This document shows positions 41,035 to 49,715 of a stretch of 64,000 nt of DNA, one piece after another (position 1 is the first letter of the stretch; each line of letters opens with the position of its first letter). Position numbers and translations under genes: made by a program. The notes under the pieces were generated by a model. It searched no databases, was not told the DNA's origin, and saw only the letters and a program-made list of their open reading frames with translations. This stretch comes from Micromonospora coerulea (GTDB lineage: Bacteria; Actinomycetota; Actinomycetes; Mycobacteriales; Micromonosporaceae): assembly GCF_016598485.1 (NCBI RefSeq), contig NZ_JAEMUW010000014.1, positions 1-64,000 of the forward strand, given 5' to 3'.

Positions 41035-41832
41035 ATGACCGATCTTGACGCGCGGACCCTGCGCGACGCCTACGACACCCAGCTCCGTCCGGAGATCCCG
41101 GATCCCCTGCCCGCCGGGGTGACGGTCGAGCGGGACGGCCCGCTGGTCCGGATCCTCGGCCTCGACGAGCGCGGATTCCTCACCTACCGGACGCTGGGCG
41201 GGCTGGCCGGCGCGGAGCTGGACGCGCTGATCGCCCGGCAGGTGGAGTTCTTCCGGGCCCGCGGCGAGGGCGCGGAGTGGAAGCTCAACGGCCATGACGA
41301 GCCCGCCGACCTCGCGGACCGGCTGCGCGCCGCCGGGTTCGTGCCGGAGGACCGGGAGACGGTCGTGGTCGGGCCGGTCGCGGCCCTGGCCGGCGCCGTC
41401 CCGCTGCTGCCCGAGGGGGTACGCCTGCGCGAGGTCACCTCCCGCGAGGACCTGGAACGGATCGCCGCCATGGAGGAGGAGGTCTGGCACGACGACCGCA
41501 GCCACCTGGTCACCGGGCTGGCGAAGGAGATCGCCGCCGACCCGCAGTCGATCACGATCGTGGTGGCCGAGGCGGGCGACAGGGTGGTCAGCGCCGGCTG
41601 GGTCCGTTACATCGCCAACACCGGCTTCGGCACGTTGTGGGGCGGCTCGACCCTGCCCGAGTGGCGGAAGAAGGGCATCTACCGGGCGCTGGTGGCGTAC
41701 CGGGCGCGGTTGGCCGAGCAGCGCGGCAAGACGCTGCTGCAGGTCGACTGTTCGGAGGACAGCCGGCCGATCCTGGAGCGACTCGGGCTCGTAGCGGTCA
41801 CCACGACCACCCCGTACGTCTACACTCCGTGA
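41035..41832 (+). CDS. GNAT family acetyltransferase
   Basis: 265 residues. N-terminal domain of about 120 residues without clear family. The GNAT part has VRLREVTSREDLERIAAMEEE, then WGGSTLPEWRKKGIYRALVAYR with the acetyl-CoA loop (R-K-K-G-I-Y), and ERLGLVAVTTTTPYVYTP at the end. ATG at 41035 follows GGGGGG. Divergent from the DUF202 operon. Substrate unknown. Confidence 0.85.
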   Translation: MTDLDARTLRDAYDTQLRPEIPDPLPAGVTVERDGPLVRILGLDERGFLTYRTLGGLAGAELDALIARQVEFFRARGEGAEWKLNGHDEPADLADRLRAAGFVPEDRETVVVGPVAALAGAVPLLPEGVRLREVTSREDLERIAAMEEEVWHDDRSHLVTGLAKEIAADPQSITIVVAEAGDRVVSAGWVRYIANTGFGTLWGGSTLPEWRKKGIYRALVAYRARLAEQRGKTLLQVDCSEDSRPILERLGLVAVTTTTPYVYTP

Positions 41833-41834
41833 TC

Positions 41835-42239
41835 ATGGACCGGTTGACGGCGGAGGAACTGCTCACCCTCAGGACGGGGGCGTTCGGCGCCGTCTTCCTG
41901 GTGTCGAACACCGAGCCGGGGATGTTCGGGATGATCCGGGAGAGCTCCGCCGCATCCGGAGCGTTCGCCGGGGCCAGCGGGGTGGTGAAGGAGGCGCTCA
42001 CCGCCGGTCCGCTGCCGCAGTTGCCCCGGGACTCGGCGTTGGAGATCGAGTCGGTCGTGCTGCCGGCGCTGACCCGGGCGGTGCGGATCCTGCGGGAGAA
42101 GTCGCCGGGGGACGTCGAGGCGTACCGGTCGGTGGTGCTGGCGGCGGCCGACCGGGTGGCCGGCGCGCATCACGGCGTGACGCCGGCGGAGGCGGCGGTG
42201 GTCGAGAAGATCAGGGTCGCGCTGACCGAGCCGGTCTGA
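41835..42239 (+). CDS. Hypothetical protein downstream of GNAT gene
   Basis: 134 residues, soluble, helix-rich (RTGAFGAVFLVSNTEPGMFG, VLPALTRAVRILREKSP). It begins 2 bp after the GNAT stop, so it is probably co-transcribed. Its end overlaps the small Cys protein gene on the other strand by 29 bp. No family recognised. Confidence 0.65.
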   Translation: MDRLTAEELLTLRTGAFGAVFLVSNTEPGMFGMIRESSAASGAFAGASGVVKEALTAGPLPQLPRDSALEIESVVLPALTRAVRILREKSPGDVEAYRSVVLAAADRVAGAHHGVTPAEAAVVEKIRVALTEPV

Positions 42240-42408
42240 GCGCGCCGGTCGACCAGAGCGCGCGGACGCTGGCCCGGACGCAGCGGTCGCGGACCCGTCC
42301 GCAGGCGCAGCGGTAGGTGTCCGGCAGCATCCGGCGGCAGGCGCGGCGGGCGGCGTCCACGCCGGGCGCCGTCCGCGCGGCTTCCGTCGAGCGCCTCGTT
42401 TCCGACAT
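42211..42408 (-). CDS. Small Cys/Arg-rich protein
   Basis: 65 residues. ACRRMLPDTYRCACGRVRDRC has four cysteines that could bind zinc, and the rest is Arg-rich. ATG at 42408 has a near-ideal ribosome binding site (GGGAGGTGA, 6-7 bases upstream), strong evidence for a real gene despite its size. It is divergent from the etfB promoter region. Role unknown; nucleic-acid binding is a guess. Confidence 0.65.
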   Translation of the reverse strand: MSETRRSTEAARTAPGVDAARRACRRMLPDTYRCACGRVRDRCVRASVRALWSTGALRPARSARP

Positions 42409-42627
42409 GTACGTCACCTCCCGATTCGGGAGCTTACCCGGCCCTGCGGCCCTCGGTGAGCTGTGTCACTCTGAGGCCGCGGAGAGGCGATGCTACTTGC
42501 GGGTAACATTGCGCCGTGGGCAACTGCACAGCAGCCCGCGGTTGACCGAGCGTTAAGTCACGCGGGAGGCTGCGCCCGAGACCGGGCGAGTGATCGCATC
42601 ACCAAACAGGAGGGTCGTCGAAGCGCG
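42409..42627. promoter_or_regulatory. Upstream region of etfB
   Basis: 219 bp without a gene. It contains less GC-rich stretches (gctacttgcgggtaacattg) that could hold the etfB promoter, but no definite -10/-35 pair. CAGGAGGG lies about 15 bases before the etfB ATG. Confidence 0.35.
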
Positions 42628-43407
42628 ATGAATATCGTCGTACTCGTCAAGCAGGTGCCCGATTCGGGCGCGGACCGCAACCTGCGTTCTGACGACAACA
42701 CCGTCGACCGCGGCTCGGCGAACAACGTCATCAACGAGATGGACGAGTACGCCATCGAAGAGGCGTTGAAGATCAAGGAGGCGCACGGCGGCGAGGTCAC
42801 CATCCTGACCATGGGTCCGGACCGGGCGACCGAGTCGATCCGCAAGGCCCTCTCCATGGGCCCGGACAAGGCCGTGCACGTCGTCGACGACGCCCTGCAC
42901 GGGTCCTGCGCCGTGGCCACCTCGAAGGTCCTCGCCGCCGCGCTCGGGCAGCTCAACGCGGACCTGGTGATCTGCGGCGCCGAGTCGACCGACGGCCGGG
43001 TCCAGGTCCTGCCGCACATGATCGCCGAGCGGCTGGGCGTCGCCGCCCTGACCGGCGCGCGCAAGCTCACCGTCGACGGGTCCACGCTCACTGTCGAGCG
43101 GCAGACCGAGGAGGGCTACGAGGTGGTCACCGCCTCGACCCCGGCCGTGGTCTCCGTCTGGGACACCATCAACGAGCCGCGCTACCCGTCCTTCAAGGGC
43201 ATCATGGCCGCCAAGAAGAAGCCGGTGCAGACGCTCTCCCTGGGGGACCTCGGCGTCGCCCCGACCGAGGTGGGCTTCGACGGCGCGACCAGCGCCGTGT
43301 TGGAGCACACCAAGCGCCCGCCGCGCTCCGGCGGCGCGAAGATCACCGACGAGGGCGAGGGCGGCGTCAAGCTGGTCGAGTTCCTCGCCACCGAGAAGTT
43401 CGTGTGA
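42628..43407 (+). CDS. etfB: Electron transfer flavoprotein beta subunit
   Basis: 259 residues. Starts MNIVVLVKQVPDSGADRNLR; contains NEMDEYAIEEALKIKEAHGG (ETF beta signature) and VICGAESTDGRVQVLPHMIAE with the AMP-binding region. ETF takes electrons from acyl-CoA dehydrogenases and passes them to the quinone pool. ATG at 42628. It lies 11 bp before etfA, in one operon. Confidence 0.95.
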   Translation: MNIVVLVKQVPDSGADRNLRSDDNTVDRGSANNVINEMDEYAIEEALKIKEAHGGEVTILTMGPDRATESIRKALSMGPDKAVHVVDDALHGSCAVATSKVLAAALGQLNADLVICGAESTDGRVQVLPHMIAERLGVAALTGARKLTVDGSTLTVERQTEEGYEVVTASTPAVVSVWDTINEPRYPSFKGIMAAKKKPVQTLSLGDLGVAPTEVGFDGATSAVLEHTKRPPRSGGAKITDEGEGGVKLVEFLATEKFV

Positions 43408-43418
43408 GGGGTCAGGAC

Positions 43419-44378
43419 ATGGCTGAGGTTCTCGTCGTCGTCGAAGCCACCAAGGAATTCGGCGTCAAGAAGGTCACCCTGGAGATGCTCACCCTCGCCC
43501 GCGAGCTGGGCACCCCCAGCGCAGTGGTGCTCGGTGGCGCCGGCGCCGCCGAGGCGCTGAGCGCCAAGCTGGGCGAGTACGGCGCGGAGAAGATCTACGC
43601 CGCCGAGGGCGAGGAGATCGACGGCTACCTGGTGGCCCCGAAGGCCACCGTGCTCGCCGACCTGGTCAAGCGGGTACAGCCGGCCGCCGTGCTGCTCGCC
43701 TCCGCCCAGGAGGGCAAGGAGATCGCCGCCCGGCTCGCCGTCAAGCTGGACAACGGCATCCTGACCGACGTGGTCGGCCTCGACGCCGACGGCACCGCGA
43801 CCCAGGTCGCCTTCGCCGGCTCCACCATCGTCAAGTCGAAGGTCACCAAGGGCCTGCCGCTGGTCACCGTCCGGCCGAACTCGGTCAACCCGACCCCGGC
43901 CGCCGCCACCCCGGCGGTGGAGCAGCTCACCGTCGCCGTCACCGACGCCGACAAGCTGGCCAAGGTCGTCGACCGGGTCGCCGAGCAGAAGGGCTCCCGC
44001 CCCGAGCTGACCGAGGCGTCAGTGGTCGTCTCCGGTGGTCGCGGCGTCGGCAACGCCGACAACTTCAAGCTGGTCGAGGAGCTCGCCGACCTGCTCGGCG
44101 GCGCCGTCGGCGCGTCCCGCGCGGCCGTCGACTCCGGCTTCTACCCGCACCAGTTCCAGGTCGGCCAGACCGGCAAGACCGTCTCCCCGCAGCTCTACGT
44201 CGCGCTGGGCATCTCCGGCGCGATCCAGCACCGGGCCGGCATGCAGACCTCGAAGACCATCGTCGCCGTGAACAAGGACGGCGAGGCCCCGATCTTCGAG
44301 CTGGCAGACTTCGGTGTGGTGGGCGACCTGTTCAAGGTCGTCCCGCAGGCCGCCGAGGAGATCCGCAAGCGCAAGTGA
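43419..44378 (+). CDS. etfA: Electron transfer flavoprotein alpha subunit
   Basis: 319 residues. Two domains: an N-terminal alpha/beta domain with VVVEATKEFG, and a C-terminal FAD domain with VVSGGRGVGNADNFKLVEEL, GASRAAVDSGF, QVGQTGKTVSPQLYVALGIS and GAIQHRAGM. All are canonical FAD contacts. ATG at 43419 follows AGGGGTCAGGA. Partner of EtfB directly upstream. Followed by a strong terminator. Confidence 0.95.
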   Translation: MAEVLVVVEATKEFGVKKVTLEMLTLARELGTPSAVVLGGAGAAEALSAKLGEYGAEKIYAAEGEEIDGYLVAPKATVLADLVKRVQPAAVLLASAQEGKEIAARLAVKLDNGILTDVVGLDADGTATQVAFAGSTIVKSKVTKGLPLVTVRPNSVNPTPAAATPAVEQLTVAVTDADKLAKVVDRVAEQKGSRPELTEASVVVSGGRGVGNADNFKLVEELADLLGGAVGASRAAVDSGFYPHQFQVGQTGKTVSPQLYVALGISGAIQHRAGMQTSKTIVAVNKDGEAPIFELADFGVVGDLFKVVPQAAEEIRKRK

Positions 44379-44392
44379 CCCGCCGCGGTCAC

Positions 44393-44432
44393 GAAAGAGC
44401 CGCCGTCCGGTGATCCGGGCGGCGGCTCTTTC
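44393..44432 (+). terminator. etfBA terminator
   Basis: GAAAGAGCCGCC (44393-44404) pairs with GGCGGCTCTTTC (44421-44432), with an inner GTCCGG/CCGGGC part. Confidence 0.85.
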
Positions 44433-44466
44433 GGTGTTGCGGCCCTTCCGTGCGGTGGAAGGGAGC

Positions 44467-44505
44467 TGATCGGCGGGCCGGGGAGCTGAGCCGGCCCGCC
44501 GATCA
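44467..44505. terminator. 15-bp stem hairpin at end of anti-sigma relic
   Basis: Perfect 15-bp stem (44467-44481 with 44491-44505), loop of 9. Its right arm contains the stop codon of the relic on the minus strand. Confidence 0.65.
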
Positions 44506-44800
44506 GCCCGTCAGGGTGCCCCTCAGCAAACTGTCGCCGGAGTGGGCGGGCTTGTTGTCGTACTGCTCGGCGGAGACGTCGACCACCGAGTACGTCCGGA
44601 GGTCCACGTTCGGGGGCATCGGGCAGAACTTCGTCTCCCGAGTCCGTGCTCAGCGTACCTACCGAGAACAGCTGCCTCGTCTCGGGATCGATCAGCCAGA
44701 CCTCGTAGTACCCCGGAACCTTCGGGAGATTCGCGACGTGCAGGTGGAGCTGCTTGTCGCCCAGCGCAACCGCGGGCTGGGAGCGATCGCCGCCAGCGCC
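44503..44800 (-). pseudogene. Anti-sigma factor (RskA-like) C-terminal relic
   Basis: LHLHVANLPKVPGYYEVWLI and DPETRQLFSVGTLSTDSGDE are typical of the extracytoplasmic RskA domain. After one frameshift near 44635 the match continues with MPPNVDLRTYSVVDVSAEQ and NKPAHSGDSLLRGTLTG up to TGA at 44503. The N-terminal sigma-binding zinc domain and membrane helix are gone; the cysteine-desulfurase start lies just upstream. No sigma factor gene is nearby, so the pair was probably lost by deletion. Confidence 0.7.
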
Positions 44801-44871
44801 CGTTCTCCCCGCCCCGGGCGGCCCCCTCCGGCATCCGGTGGGCCGGGTCTCGGCCGTTAGGCTGAACGGTG

Positions 44872-46047
44872 ATGGCATACCTGGATCACGCAGCGACCAC
44901 CCCGATGCTCGACGAGGCACTCGAGGCGTACGTCGCCACGGCCCGCGAGGTCGGCAACGCGTCGTCGCTGCACGCGGCGGGCCGGCGTGCCCGCCGGCGG
45001 GTGGAGGAGTCTCGGGAGCGGGTGGCCGCCGTGCTCGGCGCCCGCCCCTCCGAGGTGATCTTCACCGGCGGCGGCACGGAGAGCGACAACCTCGCCGTGA
45101 AGGGCATCTTCTGGGCCCGCCGCGCCGCCCATCCGCAGCGGGTACGGGTGGTCTCCAGTGCGGTCGAGCACCACGCGGTGCTGGACGCCGTGGACTGGCT
45201 GGCCGGGCAGGAGGGCGCCGAGGTCGGCTGGCTGCCGGTGGACGCCGCCGGCCGGCTCGACCCGGAGCGGCTCCGCGTGGAACTGGCCGCGCACGGCGAC
45301 CGGGTGGCCTTGGTCACCGCCATGTGGGCCAACAACGAGGTCGGCACGGTGCAGCCGGTGGCCGAGCTGGCGGCGGTCGCCGCCGCGCACGGCGTGCCGT
45401 TCCACACCGACGCGATCCAGGCCGTCGGCCAGGTGCCGGTCGACTTCGCCGCCAGCGGGGTCGCCGCGCTCACCGTCACCGGGCACAAGCTGGGCGGCCC
45501 CACCGGGGTCGGCGCGCTGCTGCTGGCCCGGGACGTCGCGGCCACCCCGCTGCTGCACGGCGGCGGCCAGGAGCGGGACGTCCGCTCCGGCACCCTCGAC
45601 ACCGCCGGCATCGTGGCCTTCGCGGTGGCCGTCGAGGCCGCGGTGAAGGGGCAGCAGGAGTACGCCGCCCGGGTGGCCGCGCTCCGCGACGAGCTGGTGG
45701 AGCGGGTCCGCCGGGCGGTGCCCGAGGTGGTCTTCAACGGCGACCCGGTCGACCGTCTCCCCGGCAACGCCCACTTCTCCTTCCCCGGCTGCGAGGGCGA
45801 CGCCCTGCTGCTCCTGCTCGACGCCCAGGGCATCGCCTGCTCCACCGGCTCGGCCTGCTCGGCGGGGGTGGCCCAGCCCAGCCACGTGCTGCTGGCGATG
45901 GGTGCCGACGATGACCGCGCCCGCTCCTCGCTGCGCTTCACCCTCGGCCACACCAGCACCCGCGCCGACGTCGATGCCCTCATCGCCGCCCTGCCCGCCG
46001 CCGTCGACCGCGCCCGCCGTGCCGCCTCCCTCCGCACCCCCCGCTGA
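44872..46047 (+). CDS. Cysteine desulfurase (IscS/NifS-like)
   Basis: 391 residues, PLP-dependent aminotransferase fold. YLDHAATTPMLDEAL at the start, SSAVEHHAVLDA, HTDAIQAVGQ, PLP lysine in TVTGHKLGGPTGVGALL. The active-site loop CSTGSACSAGVAQPSHVLLA carries the catalytic cysteine. It removes sulfur from cysteine as persulfide. The next gene is mnmA, so it likely supplies sulfur for tRNA thiolation and possibly Fe-S clusters. ATG at 44872; a GTG at 44869 precedes it. Confidence 0.93.
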   Translation: MAYLDHAATTPMLDEALEAYVATAREVGNASSLHAAGRRARRRVEESRERVAAVLGARPSEVIFTGGGTESDNLAVKGIFWARRAAHPQRVRVVSSAVEHHAVLDAVDWLAGQEGAEVGWLPVDAAGRLDPERLRVELAAHGDRVALVTAMWANNEVGTVQPVAELAAVAAAHGVPFHTDAIQAVGQVPVDFAASGVAALTVTGHKLGGPTGVGALLLARDVAATPLLHGGGQERDVRSGTLDTAGIVAFAVAVEAAVKGQQEYAARVAALRDELVERVRRAVPEVVFNGDPVDRLPGNAHFSFPGCEGDALLLLLDAQGIACSTGSACSAGVAQPSHVLLAMGADDDRARSSLRFTLGHTSTRADVDALIAALPAAVDRARRAASLRTPR

Positions 46048-46083
46048 CCCGGCTACGCTCGGTGCGATGAAGGGAGTGGGCTG

Positions 46084-47157
46084 GTGAGGGTTCTGGCGGC
46101 GATGTCGGGCGGGGTGGACTCCGCGGTGGCGGCGGCGCGCGCCGTCGAGGCGGGGCACGACGTGACCGGCGTGCACCTGGCGCTGGCCCGCAACCCGCAG
46201 ACCTACCGGACCGGGGCGCGCGGCTGCTGCACGTTGGAGGACTCGCGGGACGCCCGGCGGGCCGCCGACGTGATCGGCATCCCGTTCTACGTCTGGGACA
46301 TGGCCGACCGGTTCCACGAAGACGTGGTGGACGACTTCGTCGCCGAGTACGCGGCCGGTCGTACCCCGAATCCCTGCCTGCGCTGCAACGAAAAGATCAA
46401 GTTCGCCGCGGTGCTGGACCGGGCCGTGGCCCTGGGCTTCGACGCGGTGGTCACCGGCCATCACGCCCGGCTCGGCGCCGACGGCCTGCTGCGGCGCAGC
46501 GTCGACCTGGCCAAGGACCAGTCGTACGTGCTCGCGGTGCTGACCCGCGCGCAGCTGGACCGGTCGATCTTCCCGCTCGGTGACTCCACCAAGGCCGAGG
46601 TGCGCGCGGAGGCGGCCCGGCGCGGCCTCGCGGTCGCCGACAAGCCCGACTCGCACGACATCTGCTTCATCGCCGACGGTGACACCCGCGGCTTCCTCGC
46701 CCAGCGGCTCGGCGAGGCCCCCGGCGACGTGGTCGACGCGGTCAGCGGCGCGGTGGTCGGCAGCCACTCCGGGGCGTACGCCTACACGGTCGGCCAGCGG
46801 CGCGGGCTGCACCTGGACCGGCCCGCCCCGGACGGCCGGCCCCGCTACGTGCTCTCCATCACCCCGAAGACCAACACGGTGACCGTCGGCCCGGCCGAGG
46901 CCCTGGAGGTCGCCGAGGTCCACGCGACCCGTCCGGTCTGGACGGGTGGCGAGCGGCCGACCGCGCCGGTCGAGTGCCAGGTGCAGCTGCGGGCGCACGG
47001 CGATGTGGTGCCCGCCACCGTCGAGGTCACCGCCGACGGGCTCGCCGCGGAGCTGCGCCGCCCGGTCCGCGGGGTCGCCGCCGGGCAGGCGATCGTGGCG
47101 TACCGGCCGGATCCGGCCGGGGACGTGGTGCTCGGCTCGGCCACCATCACCGGCTGA
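46084..47157 (+). CDS. mnmA: tRNA-specific 2-thiouridylase MnmA
   Basis: 357 residues. The PP-loop SGGVDSAVAAARAVEAG binds ATP. NPCLRCNEKIKF and DSHDICFIADG hold the two catalytic cysteines, and GGPTG-type tRNA contacts plus the beta-barrel domain (YAYTVGQRRGLHL) follow. It thiolates U34 of tRNA-Lys, Glu and Gln. GTG at 46084. Sulfur comes from the desulfurase upstream. The methionine synthase-like gene follows 27 bp later in the same direction. Confidence 0.94.
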   Translation: MRVLAAMSGGVDSAVAAARAVEAGHDVTGVHLALARNPQTYRTGARGCCTLEDSRDARRAADVIGIPFYVWDMADRFHEDVVDDFVAEYAAGRTPNPCLRCNEKIKFAAVLDRAVALGFDAVVTGHHARLGADGLLRRSVDLAKDQSYVLAVLTRAQLDRSIFPLGDSTKAEVRAEAARRGLAVADKPDSHDICFIADGDTRGFLAQRLGEAPGDVVDAVSGAVVGSHSGAYAYTVGQRRGLHLDRPAPDGRPRYVLSITPKTNTVTVGPAEALEVAEVHATRPVWTGGERPTAPVECQVQLRAHGDVVPATVEVTADGLAAELRRPVRGVAAGQAIVAYRPDPAGDVVLGSATITG

Positions 47158-47184
47158 CGGCGGCGCAGCGGATAGTCTTCCCGC

Positions 47185-48189
47185 GTGACTGATCACGCAT
47201 GGCCCTGGCCCGCCGGGGCGGCGACCGGCATCGGTTCGCTGCCCGGCACCGACATCGCCGAGGCGCAGCGGATCGTGCTCGGTGAGCTGCCCGCCTTTCC
47301 GCACCTGCCCGAGCTGCCCGCCCGGGGGCCGGGCGCCGACCTGATCGGCCGCACCGGCGGCCTGCTGGTGGACCTGCCGGTCGAGCTGTACGCGGGCCGC
47401 TGGCGGATCGCCCCACGCCCCGGACGGGACCTGCGCCGCGCCCGGGACCTGCTGGAACGCGACCTGGACCAGCTCGCCGAGCAGGCCGAGGAGTACGCCG
47501 GGCCCGTGAAGGTGCAGGCGGCCGGCCCGTTCACCCTGGCCGCCGCGCTGGAGCTGCCGATCGGTGGCAAGCTGCTGCGCGACCCGGGCGCGGTGCGCGA
47601 CCTCACCGGGTCGCTCGCCGAAGGGCTGCGCGGGCACGTCGAGGCGGTGCGCCGGCGGCTGCCCCGCGCGTCGGTGGTGCTTCAGCTCGACGAGCCGTCC
47701 CTGCCGGCGGTACTGGTCGGCCGGGTGCCCACCGAGAGCGGCTTCGGCACCCACCGGGCCGTCGAGACGGAGGTCGCCCGCACGCTGCTGCGCACGGTGA
47801 TCGACGCCGCCGGGACACCGACCGTGGTGCACTGCTGCGCCCCGGACGTGCCGCTGGAGCTGATCCGCACCGCCGGGGCGGTCGGGGTGGCGCTGGACCT
47901 GGGCCTGGTCACCGACCTGGACCCGCTCGGCGAGGCGATCGACGCCGGGCTCGGGCTGCTGGCCGGCGCCGCGCCCACGCTGCCGCCGTCCGCCGGTCGC
48001 GCGCCGACCTCGGCCGAGGTCGCCGATCGGGTACGCCTGCTCTGGGACCGCCTCGGCTTTGCCCGCCGCCAGCTCGCCGAGCAGGTGGTGGTCACCCCGG
48101 CCTGCGGCCTCGCCGGGGCCACCCCGCAGTACGCCCGCGCGGTGCTGGCCGCCTGCCGGGACGCCGGCCGGCGGCTGTCCGAGGAGTGA
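47185..48189 (+). CDS. Methionine synthase-like protein (MetE C-terminal fold)
   Basis: 334 residues, the single-barrel form of cobalamin-independent methionine synthase. TGIGSLPGTD at the start, zinc ligands in VVHCCAPDVP (His and Cys) and VTPACGLAGA (Cys). QLDEPSLPAVL is also conserved. Lacks the N-terminal barrel of full MetE. Single-domain members are often annotated as methionine synthase in actinobacteria, but the methyl donor is uncertain. GTG at 47185. Confidence 0.85.
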   Translation: MTDHAWPWPAGAATGIGSLPGTDIAEAQRIVLGELPAFPHLPELPARGPGADLIGRTGGLLVDLPVELYAGRWRIAPRPGRDLRRARDLLERDLDQLAEQAEEYAGPVKVQAAGPFTLAAALELPIGGKLLRDPGAVRDLTGSLAEGLRGHVEAVRRRLPRASVVLQLDEPSLPAVLVGRVPTESGFGTHRAVETEVARTLLRTVIDAAGTPTVVHCCAPDVPLELIRTAGAVGVALDLGLVTDLDPLGEAIDAGLGLLAGAAPTLPPSAGRAPTSAEVADRVRLLWDRLGFARRQLAEQVVVTPACGLAGATPQYARAVLAACRDAGRRLSEE

Positions 48190-48225
48190 GGTTTTCCGTC
48201 GTACCTGCGGGGCAGGATGACCGGC

Positions 48226-48594
48226 ATGATTGGACAACTGCGTTCCGTGGTGATCGACTGCCCCGATCCGCGGGCCCTGGCCGGCTTCTACGCCGAGCTG
48301 CTCGGCCTGCCGCCGATCGAGGACAACTCCGACGGTGACGACTGGGTGGTGCTCGGCGGCCCGCCGGGGCACCAGCCCCGGCTCGCCTTTCAGCGGGCGC
48401 GCAACCTGCGCCCGCCGGCCTGGCCCGATCCGGAGCGGCCCCAGCAGTTCCACCTCGACGTGACGGTGGACGACATCGAGACCGCGGAGAAGGCGGCGCT
48501 GGCTCTGGGCGCCCGGCGGCTGCCGGGCCAGGGCGACGGCTTCCGGGTGTACGCCGACCCCGCCGGGCACCCGTTCTGCCTCTGCTGGGACTGA
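48226..48594 (+). CDS. VOC family (glyoxalase-like) protein
   Basis: 122 residues, one glyoxalase/dioxygenase-type domain with the paired beta-alpha-beta-beta-beta units: LRSVVIDCPDPRALAGFYAELLG and FHLDVTVDDIETAEKAALALG. The end YADPAGHPFCLCW has a usual metal-site Glu replaced by Cys. ATG at 48226; 48217 is an alternative. Substrate unknown. Many of these bind a toxic small molecule. Confidence 0.82.
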   Translation: MIGQLRSVVIDCPDPRALAGFYAELLGLPPIEDNSDGDDWVVLGGPPGHQPRLAFQRARNLRPPAWPDPERPQQFHLDVTVDDIETAEKAALALGARRLPGQGDGFRVYADPAGHPFCLCWD

Positions 48595-48638
48595 CCCGCG
48601 GCGGGCGGTCGACCTGGCGGGGGTTGCCGGCACCGGGC

Positions 48639-49652
48639 ATGATCGCCCCCGTGATCGACTTCTCGCTCCGCCGGGCCTCCGGCTCGCTCTTCGGTCTCGC
48701 CTACGGGGACGCCCTGGGCAAGCCCACCGAGTTCCTCACCGTCGCCGAGATCGTCCGCCGGTACGGCCCGGCCGGCCCGCGCGAGCTGGCCGGTGACCCG
48801 GCGCTGGTCACGGACGACACCCAGATGGCGCTCGCCGTCGCCTGGGCGCTGCACGACGCGCCCGCGTTCACCCCGGAGGCGGTGGCGCCGCTGCTGCAGC
48901 AGCGCTTCGTCGACTGGTCGGTCAGCCCGGACAACAACCGCGCGCCCGGCATGACCTGCCTGCGGGCCTGCGCCGAGCTGTCGCTGGGCGTCCGGTGGCA
49001 GGAGGCGACGGTGGCCGACTCGAAGGGGTGCGGCGCCAACATGCGGGTCACCCCGGTCGGGCTGCTCGACGTCGACCTGGACACTCTCGCCGGGCTGGCC
49101 CAGCTTCAGGCCGGCCTGACCCACGGTCACCCGACCGGGCTGGCGGCCAGCGAGCTGACCGCGTACGCGGTCCGCCTGCTGCGCGACGGCGCGGCGCTGG
49201 CAGAGCTGCCCGGGCTGCTCACCGCCCGGGCCCACGGGCAGCGCACGGTCTACCGGGCCGACTGGCTCGGCGACCTGTGGCAGCGCCCGGGCGAGCGGAC
49301 GCCGGCGGAGTTCATCGCCCGGGGCTGGGACGAGTGCCTGCGCGTGCTCGGCCGGCTCGACGCGGCGCTGGCCCGCCCTGACGACGGCGGCGACCCGTGC
49401 CGGCTCACCGGCGAGGGCTGGATCGCCGAGGAGGCGCTGGCCACCGCGCTGCTCTGCGCGATCCGGCACGCCGACGACCCGGTCGGCGCGCTGGCCCGGG
49501 GCGCCACCACCGCCGGCGACTCCGACTCCATCGCCGCCCTCGCCGGCGCCTTCGTCGGCGCGGCCCACGGCATGCCGGCCTGGCCCGCCGACTGGTCCAC
49601 CCGCATCGAGTACGCCGACCAGCTCGCCACCCTCGCCGCCTCCCACGACTGA
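48639..49652 (+). CDS. ADP-ribosylglycohydrolase family protein
   Basis: 337 residues. ARH fold: FGLAYGDALGKPTEFLTV, metal-binding TDDTQMALAVAWAL and, near the end, ATTAGDSDSIAALAGAFVGA holding the second acidic pair for the two Mg ions. Removes ADP-ribose from modified proteins or other targets. ATG at 48639; a GTG at 48651 lies 12 bp later. No DraT-type transferase nearby. Confidence 0.88.
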   Translation: MIAPVIDFSLRRASGSLFGLAYGDALGKPTEFLTVAEIVRRYGPAGPRELAGDPALVTDDTQMALAVAWALHDAPAFTPEAVAPLLQQRFVDWSVSPDNNRAPGMTCLRACAELSLGVRWQEATVADSKGCGANMRVTPVGLLDVDLDTLAGLAQLQAGLTHGHPTGLAASELTAYAVRLLRDGAALAELPGLLTARAHGQRTVYRADWLGDLWQRPGERTPAEFIARGWDECLRVLGRLDAALARPDDGGDPCRLTGEGWIAEEALATALLCAIRHADDPVGALARGATTAGDSDSIAALAGAFVGAAHGMPAWPADWSTRIEYADQLATLAASHD

Positions 49653-49715
49653 CCCCGCGCCAGCCGCCCGCCGGCCGCCTCGCGGGGGCTGCGGAGCGGG
49701 CTGGTGTGCCTGGGG

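Noticed and set aside
44857..48633. 1258-codon open frame opposite mnmA and the methionine synthase gene
   Set aside because: Composition shadow of GC-rich coding DNA, no protein motif; the plus-strand genes are clear.
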